This document shows positions 10,835 to 17,379 of a DNA stretch of 37,347 nucleotides, one piece after another (within the stretch, counting starts at the first letter, position 1; every line of letters begins with the position of its first letter). The notes below the pieces were generated by a model that worked only from the letters and a program-made list of their open reading frames with translations, was not told where the DNA came from and searched no databases. This DNA is from Paludibacteraceae bacterium. Lineage in GTDB: Bacteria > Bacteroidota > Bacteroidia > Bacteroidales > Paludibacteraceae. The position numbers were made by a program, and so were the translations under genes. Location of the stretch: the NCBI GenBank assembly GCA_905233935.1, contig CAJOFU010000023.1, positions 5,967 through 43,313 on the forward strand, written 5' to 3'.

Positions 10835-10921
10835 GTTTAGTCAAGGTTTAGTCAAGATTCGATGTTGACCCGTAAACGGACCGACAATGGACCGACAATG
10901 GACCAACAACGGACCGATATT
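10835..10921. repeat. 11-bp tandem repeats in the spacer before the lipid operon
   Basis: Two copies of GTTTAGTCAAG (10835-10856) are followed after 21 nt by four copies of an 11-mer: GGACCGACAAT twice, GGACCAACAAC, GGACCGATATT (10878-10921). The rest of the 10759-11032 spacer shows no gene. A similar 11-bp tract lies inside the pseudouridine synthase gene at 22924-22967. Confidence 0.8.
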
Positions 10922-11032
10922 GGCGTACGTTTTCTCTAACACACAATTTTTGTGTTAGGCTATTAAAAGTGAAAGGCGAATTTGCATGCACAGATGTGAT
11001 AAATAGGGTAAAGTGATTTTTTTCCGTTTTTA

Positions 11033-11064
11033 TTTGCAAATTCAAAAAATTATTCGTAACTTTG
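11033..11064 (+). promoter_or_regulatory. Promoter of the sulfonolipid/Hdr operon
   Basis: TTTG (11033-11036) and TAACTTTG (11057-11064) with 20 nt between, 30 nt upstream of the first ATG. No other equally good promoter was seen up to 20557, supporting one long transcript. Confidence 0.85.
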
Positions 11065-11094
11065 TGGCGTTTGAAATTTGAATATTAAAAATAT

Positions 11095-12186
11095 ATGCAA
11101 AACTTTTTTATATCAGGAATACAACAAGTCGGGATCGGAACGGAGAACTTCCGCAAGACATGGGATTGGATGATACGGGTGTTCGGAGCGGATACGAAGA
11201 TCCTCGAGGACGATACCGTAGCCGAGAGGATGTTGCCCTATACCGGCAATAAGCCCCAGAAACGTCACGCGTGCATAGCGATGAACATGCAAGGCGGCGG
11301 AGGGTTCGAGATATGGCAGTACAGCGAGCGCAACCCCCAGCCCTGTGCGTTTGAGGTGCAGATAGGCGACCTTGGCACGTTCTGCGCGAAGATCAATTGT
11401 AGGGATGTGAAGGGTTTCTACGAAGCAGTCAGCCATCAGCAGTCAGCAATCAGTATTCAGCATTCAGCCATCAGCAATCAGCCTGACGGGAAGCCGACGT
11501 TCTATGTCAAGGATCTGTACGGTAACCTGTTCCAGATCGTGGAGCAGGCGGATGCGGTGTTCGTGGATAAGGGTTTACTGACCGGCGGTATAGCCGGAGC
11601 GATGGTCGGCGTGACGGATATGGAGCGCTCCATCCGGTTCTACGGCGAGGTGTTGGGTTACGACAAGGTGGTCTATGACCAGACCGATGTGTTTGCCGAC
11701 TTCGCGTCACTGCCGGGCGGTGAGGGACAATTCCGCCGCGTATTGCTGACAACATCCGCCAAGCGTGAAGGCGCGTTTGCCGAGGTGTTCGGTACGAGCT
11801 TTATTGAGTTGGTGCAGGCATTCGACCGCACGCCGAGGAAGATCTACGAAGGACGATACTGGGGTGACCCGGGATTCATACAGATATGCTTCGACGTAAC
11901 CGGCATGAAGGCACTCGGCGAGTTCTGCGCAAGCAAAGGGCATCCGTTCACGGTGGACAGTTGTCCCGAGGGCGAGGTGTTCGACATGGGCGAAGCGTCC
12001 GGGCACTTCACGTACATCGAAGACCCCGACGGCAACCTGATTGAGTTCGTCGAGACCTACAAGATACCGATCGTCAAGAAACTCGGCTGGTATCTTGATT
12101 TGCGCAAACGTAACAGCCGGAAGCCGCTGCCGAAGATTCTGTTCCGAATACTTAATCGCGTGGCGAAACAAAAAGTTGAAAATTAA
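11095..12186 (+). CDS. Two-domain VOC (glyoxalase/HPPD-like) protein
   Basis: A 363-residue protein with two vicinal-oxygen-chelate modules (about 5-150 and 163-330), the size and layout of 4-hydroxyphenylpyruvate dioxygenase-like proteins. Landmarks are ISGIQQVGIGTENFRKTWDWM at the start, FYVKDLYGNLFQIVE, VGVTDMERSIRFYGEVLGY, and GHFTYIEDPDGNLIEFVE near the C-terminus. The usual metal-binding histidines of the first strands appear replaced (Q in GIQQVGIG, Q in FIQICFDV), while the last glutamate (LIEFVE) is kept. It may therefore not be a classical Fe(II) dioxygenase. Residues about 111-131 are encoded by eight 7-bp repeats in a loop. It opens the operon; the next ATG is 12 nt downstream, so a lipid-related role is likely but unproved. 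Confidence 0.8.
   Translation: MQNFFISGIQQVGIGTENFRKTWDWMIRVFGADTKILEDDTVAERMLPYTGNKPQKRHACIAMNMQGGGGFEIWQYSERNPQPCAFEVQIGDLGTFCAKINCRDVKGFYEAVSHQQSAISIQHSAISNQPDGKPTFYVKDLYGNLFQIVEQADAVFVDKGLLTGGIAGAMVGVTDMERSIRFYGEVLGYDKVVYDQTDVFADFASLPGGEGQFRRVLLTTSAKREGAFAEVFGTSFIELVQAFDRTPRKIYEGRYWGDPGFIQICFDVTGMKALGEFCASKGHPFTVDSCPEGEVFDMGEASGHFTYIEDPDGNLIEFVETYKIPIVKKLGWYLDLRKRNSRKPLPKILFRILNRVAKQKVEN
11427..11482. repeat. Eight 7-bp tandem repeats inside the VOC gene
   Basis: Heptads AGTCAGC, CATCAGC, AGTCAGC, AATCAGT, ATTCAGC, ATTCAGC, CATCAGC, AATCAGC in unbroken succession. They encode a Ser/Gln/Ile-rich loop. Same family as the tracts at 6283-6324 and 4852-4921. Confidence 0.88.
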
Positions 12187-12198
12187 AATCACAAAGAT

Positions 12199-13461
12199 AT
12201 GCAAAGAGACATTTTTGACAAGATCAAGAGCTCGACGGGCGGACCGATCGGTCAGTACCGCGAGAAGGTAGAGGGATACTTTACGTTTCCCAAGTTAGAG
12301 GGCGAACTGGGTGCTCACATGCGCTTCAACGGGCAAGACGTACTGTGCTGGAGCCTGAACAACTACCTCGGCTTAGCCAACCACCCGGAGATCCGCCGTG
12401 TGGATGCCGAGGCAGCCGCCAAGTGGGGTATGGCGTACCCGATGGGTAGCCGTATGCTGACCGGTCACACTGCGCTTCACGAGGAGCTGGAGCGTCGCTT
12501 GGCGGCGTTCGAGAAGAAAGAGGCAGCGTTTGAGTTCAACTTCGGTTATCAGGGTATCCTCTCGGCTATTGACTCGCTGGTGAGTCGTCATGATGTGATC
12601 GTTTATGACGCCGAGGCGCACGCCTGTCTGCTGGACGGAATACGTCTGCACATCGGCAGCAAGTACAAGTTCAAACACAACGACATCGTGGACTGCGAGC
12701 GTGTGCTGGCATTGGCTTGCGCCGAGGCAGATAACAAAGGCGGCGGTGTGCTGCTCATCACCGAAGGTGTGTTCGGCATGACCGGCGCACTTGGTATCCT
12801 TGACCAGATAGTAGCCCTCAAACAGAAGTACCACTTCCGCATGATGATCGACGATGCCCACGGCTTTGGCGTGATGGGAGAGCACGGTCGCGGCACGAGC
12901 GAGCATTTCGGCGTGATGGACGGCGTGGATCTGTATATCGGTGCGTACGCCAAGTCAATGGCTACCATCGGCGGATTCATCGCTTCGGAGAAAGATATCA
13001 TCACCTACCTCAAGTACAATATGCGCTCGCAGATGTACGCCAAGGCATTGCCTATGCCTATCGTGGAAGGCTGCTTGAAGCGTCTGGAGATCATCGACAG
13101 CCCCGAGGGGGACCAGCTGCGCAAGCGTCTGTGGGAAGTAACCCGCAGACTGCAAACGGGCTTCCGTGACCTTGGCTTCGAGATCGGTCCGGCTGAGGCT
13201 TGCGTAACGCCTGTACACATGCTGGCAGGTATCAACCAGGCTGCGAACATCGCAGTGGATCTGCGTGAGCACTATCATATATTCTGCTCGATCGTGACCT
13301 ATCCGGTTATCCCGCCGGGAATGATCATCTTCCGCATCATTCCTACCGCAGCGCACAGCATCGAAGACGTGGACTACACCTTGGCAGCGTTCAAGGACAT
13401 CAAGGAGCGTCTCGCTCGCGGTGAGTACGACAAGGAGATTCCGCAAGTGAAAGTCGGATGA
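12199..13461 (+). CDS. Alpha-oxoamine synthase, probably cysteate C-fatty-acyltransferase
   Basis: A 420-residue PLP enzyme of the serine palmitoyltransferase/KBL/AONS family. It condenses an amino acid with a fatty acyl donor and releases CO2. Visible motifs: NNYLGLANHPE, the GSRMLTGHTALHEELE loop, ITEGVFGMTG, the PLP-binding DDAHGFGVMGEHGRG, and the Schiff-base lysine in AYAKSMATIGG. The N-terminus GQYREKVEGYFTFPKLEGEL is that of the Flavobacteria/Bacteroidales group rather than of Bacteroides sphingolipid SPT, which begins quite differently. Because a cysteate-synthase-like gene lies in the same operon, I favour cysteate as substrate, giving 3-ketocapnine; serine (sphingolipid) is the alternative. 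The stop overlaps the reductase start by 4 bp. Confidence 0.85.
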   Translation: MQRDIFDKIKSSTGGPIGQYREKVEGYFTFPKLEGELGAHMRFNGQDVLCWSLNNYLGLANHPEIRRVDAEAAAKWGMAYPMGSRMLTGHTALHEELERRLAAFEKKEAAFEFNFGYQGILSAIDSLVSRHDVIVYDAEAHACLLDGIRLHIGSKYKFKHNDIVDCERVLALACAEADNKGGGVLLITEGVFGMTGALGILDQIVALKQKYHFRMMIDDAHGFGVMGEHGRGTSEHFGVMDGVDLYIGAYAKSMATIGGFIASEKDIITYLKYNMRSQMYAKALPMPIVEGCLKRLEIIDSPEGDQLRKRLWEVTRRLQTGFRDLGFEIGPAEACVTPVHMLAGINQAANIAVDLREHYHIFCSIVTYPVIPPGMIIFRIIPTAAHSIEDVDYTLAAFKDIKERLARGEYDKEIPQVKVG

Positions 13462-14252
13462 TTGTTTGGATTACAGGAGCGTCATCGGGCATCGGCGAGG
13501 CTTGTGCCCTTGAATATGCGCGTCAGAGCAGCCAGTCTGCTCCGATGTGCTTGGTGCTGACAGCCTCGTCTGTCGAGCGGTTGCAGAACGTGGCAGACCG
13601 TTGCCGCCAAGCCGGAGCAGAGGTGCGCGTCGTGGCGTGTGACCTGAAAGATGCCGAGCAGGTGGCGACACTCACGGAGCGTGTGTGGGATGAGTTTGAC
13701 AGGGTGGATATAGCGTTTCTGAACGCCGGCATCAGCCAGCGCACAACCATCGAAGACACCTCGATGGATATGGTGCGCCAGATCATGGAGGTTAACTACT
13801 TCGCTCCCGTGGCAATAGCCAAAGACCTGTTGTCAAGGATGGTAGCCATAGGCGGCGGACATATAGCCGTTACGACCTCTATTGCCGGTCTGTTCGGTTT
13901 TCCGCTGCGATGCGCCTACAGTTCGTCGAAGCACGCGTTGTACGGGTTCTTCGAGACCCTGCAAGCCGAGAACTACGACCGGGGTATCCGTGTGACGATC
14001 GTCTGCCCGGGCAGGGTGAACACACCTATCTCCCTGCGTGCGCTCGACAAGGGCGGCAAGGCGCACGGCGTGATGGATCCCGGGCAAGCCGGAGGACTGT
14101 CAGCAGAGAAGGCTGCCAAGCAGATCATTCGCGCCATACGCCGCGGCAAACGCGAGGTGTATGTAGGCAAAACGGAGTTGATGATGGTGTATATCAAACG
14201 TTGGTTTCCTGCCCTGTGTGCGTGGATAGGAAGACATATAAGTGCTGTATGA
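13458..14252 (+). CDS. Short-chain dehydrogenase, probable 3-ketocapnine reductase
   Basis: A 264-residue classical SDR: nucleotide motif TGASSGIG near residue 6, NAG (AFLNAGIS), catalytic Ser in VTTSIAG, and YSSSK with the catalytic Tyr and Lys. The C-terminal tail KTELMMVYIKRWFPALCAWIGRHI is hydrophobic, as in membrane-associated reductases of 3-ketosphinganine-type lipids. The start overlaps the acyltransferase stop (ATGA), and the stop overlaps the next start, so translation is coupled. The expected reaction is NAD(P)H-dependent reduction of the 3-keto group made by the preceding enzyme. Confidence 0.87.
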   Translation: MIVWITGASSGIGEACALEYARQSSQSAPMCLVLTASSVERLQNVADRCRQAGAEVRVVACDLKDAEQVATLTERVWDEFDRVDIAFLNAGISQRTTIEDTSMDMVRQIMEVNYFAPVAIAKDLLSRMVAIGGGHIAVTTSIAGLFGFPLRCAYSSSKHALYGFFETLQAENYDRGIRVTIVCPGRVNTPISLRALDKGGKAHGVMDPGQAGGLSAEKAAKQIIRAIRRGKREVYVGKTELMMVYIKRWFPALCAWIGRHISAV

Positions 14253-14944
14253 AGAATCTATTTGATGAATTGATGAAGGACTACCGCTTCAAGGAGGGGT
14301 TTCACACGTGTATCAATTGCGGCACGTGTACTGCCGTTTGTCCGGCGGCGGAGTTCTACTGTTACGACCCGCGCAAGATCGTGAGCATCGTGCAAACGAA
14401 GGACGACGAGAAGATAGAAGCCCTGCTCAAATCCGATACGATCTGGTATTGCGGCGAGTGCATGAGTTGCGTGACGCGTTGTCCGCGCAAGAACGGTCCG
14501 GGGCTGGTGATCATGGCGCTGCGCGAACTGAGTATTCGTCTCGGCTACTTCGTGGAGAGCGAGAAAGGCAGACAAGTGCTGCCGCTGATGCACGCATTGG
14601 CAGGCTCGACGCTCAAGTACGGCTATTGCATTCACCCGAAAATGTTCAAGTGGGAGAACCACAAGGAGTCGGGACCGGTGTTCAAGTGGCACTTGGAGCA
14701 CTTGGAGCAGTCCATGGCGCGGTTGGGAGCGAACTATATGGGTGACGGTCCGGGCATATTGCGCAAGATTCCCCAAGAGTCGCTGGACGAAGTGAAAGCC
14801 ATCTTTGATGTCACCGGCGCAACGGAGCGGATAAAACAGATTGAGGAGTATTCAAAGAAGAAAGCCGAAGAGATGGGACTGACGATGGAGGAGTACGAAC
14901 AGCAGGCTTTTACCTATTGCTCGGATAAACACTTTAATAGTTGA
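14249..14944 (+). CDS. HdrC-like protein with two [4Fe-4S] clusters
   Basis: A 231-residue protein with two complete cubane motifs, C21-x2-C-x2-C-x3-CP and C68-x2-C-x2-C-x3-CP, the pattern of heterodisulfide reductase subunit C, which passes electrons between HdrA and HdrB. The C-terminal half (about 90-231) is an extension rich in charged helices, longer than in methanogen HdrC (about 190 aa). It is soluble. The ATG at 14249 overlaps the reductase stop by 4 bp; the HdrB gene follows 3 nt later. It is the first gene of the redox half of the operon. Confidence 0.87.
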   Translation: MKNLFDELMKDYRFKEGFHTCINCGTCTAVCPAAEFYCYDPRKIVSIVQTKDDEKIEALLKSDTIWYCGECMSCVTRCPRKNGPGLVIMALRELSIRLGYFVESEKGRQVLPLMHALAGSTLKYGYCIHPKMFKWENHKESGPVFKWHLEHLEQSMARLGANYMGDGPGILRKIPQESLDEVKAIFDVTGATERIKQIEEYSKKKAEEMGLTMEEYEQQAFTYCSDKHFNS

Positions 14945-14947
14945 GTT

Positions 14948-16018
14948 ATGATTAAGGACGGAAAACAAGAGATTTGGTCGGACTACCAGAAGGAGATACC
15001 CGATGACCATTGGTACTATGTACGCAGTTGCATCAGGCAGAACTTCTTCCCGGGCAGCGAGAGGTTCTTTCTGGAGATAACCAAGAACGTGCTCGGCAAA
15101 GACATGTACGAAACGCCGCATCACACGACCTGCGGCGGTATAGCCTACCACACGGAGAGTATTCCCCAAGAAACAGCCATGACGATGGTTGCGCGGCAGT
15201 TTGCGCTGATGACCGAAGCGGGTTACGAGAACTACTGCCCTTCGTGCATCACCTCGTTCGGCAACTATGTCGAGACTCTTGAAACGTGGCGCGAGTTCCC
15301 CGAACTTGAAGCGAAGATCCGTGAGAACCTATGGAAAGCCTGCAAGCGCGAGTTCAACAAACCCAAGTATATCGCTCACACCAGCGACCTGATTTTCCAT
15401 TGGCGCGAGCAGATTCGTCAGAAAGCCAAGCACCTGCTCATCAACCGCGAGACGGGCGAGCCGCTCCGAATCGTGGAGCATATAGGTTGCCACTACGCGA
15501 AGATGTTCCCGCACAAAGGCGTGGGCGGCGCGGAGTACCCCTACGTGCTGGCAGGTATGGTCGAGAGTTGGGGCGGCGAGGTTGTTGACTATCCCGAACG
15601 TCGCCATTGCTGCGGATTCGGGTTCCGGCAATATCTCGTGCAAGCCAACCGTGGCTACAGCGTAGCGAACACCCACAAGAAATTCGAGTCGATGGAGCCT
15701 TATCATCCCGACGCGATCATCACCAATTGCCCGGGATGCCCGTACTTCCTCGACCGCTGGCAATACGTCATCGCCGAACAGACCGGCAAGACCTACGGAC
15801 GTAACGGCTACGGCATACCCGTGTTCACCTACGAGGAGTTGGCGGGTTTGGTGCTCGGCTACGATCCGTGGGACTTGGGGCTGCAACTGCATCAGGTTGC
15901 CGTTGAGCCGCTGCTTGACAAGATGGGCGTAGAGTACGACCCCAAAGCCAAATACTTGGGACTGAACAAGGAAGATCTGCTTCGTCCCGAAATGCCGAAC
16001 TCGATTAAGTGTTGCTGA
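14948..16018 (+). CDS. HdrB-like CCG-domain protein
   Basis: A 356-residue soluble protein with cysteine-rich CCG domains. The C-terminal domain is canonical: C181 (GCHYAKMF), CC221-222 (RRHCCGFGF), and C261-x2-C264 (NCPGCPYFLD), the ligands of the non-cubane [4Fe-4S] clusters where methanogen HdrB cleaves disulfides. The first domain is divergent but keeps C62 (TTCGGIAYH) and C97-x2-C100 (YCPSCITS). The protein is longer than methanogen HdrB (about 300 aa). In sulfur oxidisers HdrB-type subunits act on protein-bound sulfur. No lipoate-binding partner gene is visible here. Confidence 0.86.
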   Translation: MIKDGKQEIWSDYQKEIPDDHWYYVRSCIRQNFFPGSERFFLEITKNVLGKDMYETPHHTTCGGIAYHTESIPQETAMTMVARQFALMTEAGYENYCPSCITSFGNYVETLETWREFPELEAKIRENLWKACKREFNKPKYIAHTSDLIFHWREQIRQKAKHLLINRETGEPLRIVEHIGCHYAKMFPHKGVGGAEYPYVLAGMVESWGGEVVDYPERRHCCGFGFRQYLVQANRGYSVANTHKKFESMEPYHPDAIITNCPGCPYFLDRWQYVIAEQTGKTYGRNGYGIPVFTYEELAGLVLGYDPWDLGLQLHQVAVEPLLDKMGVEYDPKAKYLGLNKEDLLRPEMPNSIKCC

Positions 16019-16037
16019 TAGTTGACAGTTGATAGTT
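16017..16037. repeat. 7-bp repeats before the hdrA-like start codon
   Basis: GATAGTT, GACAGTT, GATAGTT and then ATG. The tract starts inside the HdrB stop codon and fills the complete 19-nt spacer, in the position where a ribosome-binding site is expected. Confidence 0.82.
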
Positions 16038-17057
16038 ATGAAGGAAAATGTAGTTATTATAGGTGGCGGCATAGCCGGCATGGCGGCTGCCAAGCAATTG
16101 CAGGTGTTGGGTTACCAGCCTATCATCGTGGAGCAGAAGAGTACATTGGGCGGACATGTGTCGCAGTGGTACAAACTTTTCCCGGATATGACGCCCGCGC
16201 AAGACGTGATTGACGAACTGGCGAAAGACCTCAAGGGCGTCAACGTCTTCCTCGAAACAAGGGTGCTGAACTGGGAGCGCAGTCTGCTGCAACACGAGTA
16301 CGATGTCACCCTCTCCAACGGCGTGCAGATTCACACCAAAGCCGTGCTGGTCGCCTCGGGCTTCCGGCTCTTCAAGGCGGCGAAGAAAGAGGAGTACGGC
16401 TACGGCGTATATGACCACGTTATCACCAACGCCGACTTGGAGCGTTGGATGCGGGGTAGGGAAGACAAGCGCATCCCCGCCAAACCGCGCGCCATAGGGT
16501 TCGTGCATTGCGTCGGTTCGCGCGACCTGAAAGCCGGTAACAGCCAGTGCTCCAAGGTCTGTTGCACCACAGCCATCAAACAGGCTATCGAGATGAAGGA
16601 GCGCTATCCCGAGGCAGAGATCTACTGCTTCTACATGGATCTGCGCCTGTTCGGCAAGAAGTACGAGGATTTCTACATCAATGCTCAGCGTGACTTTGGT
16701 GTACACTTTATTCGCGGACGCGTATCGGAGGTTGGCGAGACGATTGACGGTCGTCTGCAAGTCAAAGCCGAAGACACCCTGCAAGGCAAGCCGCTGAAGG
16801 TACAACTCGACCTGCTGGTGTTGATGTCCGGCATGGTCTGCAACGTTGAGACGCAGACTTGGGCAAAAGAACTCCACCTGAACATCGACAACGACGGCTT
16901 CCTCAAGAGTGCCGACAACGTCATGCACATCGTAGAGTCCAACCGACCGGGTATCTTCTACGCTGGAGCTTGCACGGGAACAAAGACCGTGCCCGAGACC
17001 CTCGCGGAAGCCAATGCCGCGGCTTTAGCCATCCATAAATACCTGAGCGATGATTGA
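16038..17057 (+). CDS. Short HdrA-like flavoprotein
   Basis: A 339-residue FAD protein. The N-terminus has the dinucleotide motif VVIIGGGIAGMAAAKQL; the middle has HCVGSRD and CSKVCCTTAIKQA, the cysteine block typical of HdrA; the end has the FAD motif GACTGTKTVPETLAEANAAA. Methanogen HdrA is about 650 aa with extra ferredoxin domains. This one lacks them and has the length of the HdrA of sHdr sulfur-oxidation systems (about 345 aa). It would be the flavin hub that joins electrons from or to NAD(H), ferredoxin or quinone. The start ATG 16038 follows a heptad tract; the 3' end overlaps the next gene by 8 bp. Confidence 0.87.
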   Translation: MKENVVIIGGGIAGMAAAKQLQVLGYQPIIVEQKSTLGGHVSQWYKLFPDMTPAQDVIDELAKDLKGVNVFLETRVLNWERSLLQHEYDVTLSNGVQIHTKAVLVASGFRLFKAAKKEEYGYGVYDHVITNADLERWMRGREDKRIPAKPRAIGFVHCVGSRDLKAGNSQCSKVCCTTAIKQAIEMKERYPEAEIYCFYMDLRLFGKKYEDFYINAQRDFGVHFIRGRVSEVGETIDGRLQVKAEDTLQGKPLKVQLDLLVLMSGMVCNVETQTWAKELHLNIDNDGFLKSADNVMHIVESNRPGIFYAGACTGTKTVPETLAEANAAALAIHKYLSDD

Positions 17058-17379
17058 TTTCGGATTCTCTATCAACAAGAGCGGCACGATCAATCTCGAC
17101 ACCATTGACTGCTCGCTGTTCGACAAGCTCTGCGAGGTCGAGCCGACCGCCAAACTGTGCATCAGTTGCGGTTCGTGTTCGGCTACCTGCACGGCTGCGC
17201 CGTTCACCGGCATGTCGGTCAGAAAAGTGCTGCTTTCGCTCCAACGCGGGCAAGATGTGCGACCGATGATGTCGGCGTGTATGCTCTGCGGCAAGTGTAC
17301 GATGGTTTGTCCGCGAGGCATCAATACGCGCCATGTGCTGCTCACCATCGCCAAACTCTATAACCCCGAAGCCCTATGA
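17050..17379 (+). CDS. Small HdrC2-like ferredoxin
   Basis: A 109-residue protein with two [4Fe-4S] motifs: C37-x2-C-x2-C-x3-C, in which the residue after the last Cys is Thr rather than the usual Pro, and C77-x2-C-x2-C-x3-CP. The arrangement is that of HdrC, without the extension of the first HdrC in this operon. It overlaps hdrA by 8 bp and the next gene by 4 bp, so it is probably made in stoichiometric coupling and carries electrons between HdrA and the membrane protein that follows. Confidence 0.85.
   Translation: MIDFGFSINKSGTINLDTIDCSLFDKLCEVEPTAKLCISCGSCSATCTAAPFTGMSVRKVLLSLQRGQDVRPMMSACMLCGKCTMVCPRGINTRHVLLTIAKLYNPEAL

Noticed and set aside
12199..13461. Glycine C-acetyltransferase or biotin-type AONS
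   Set aside because: Same fold, but the N-terminal type and the cysteate synthase and reductase in the operon point to a long-chain lipid enzyme.
15329..16928. Long leftward reading frames (254 and 307 codons) opposite the HdrB and HdrA genes
   Set aside because: Antisense shadows caused by codon bias; the forward proteins have clear family motifs.
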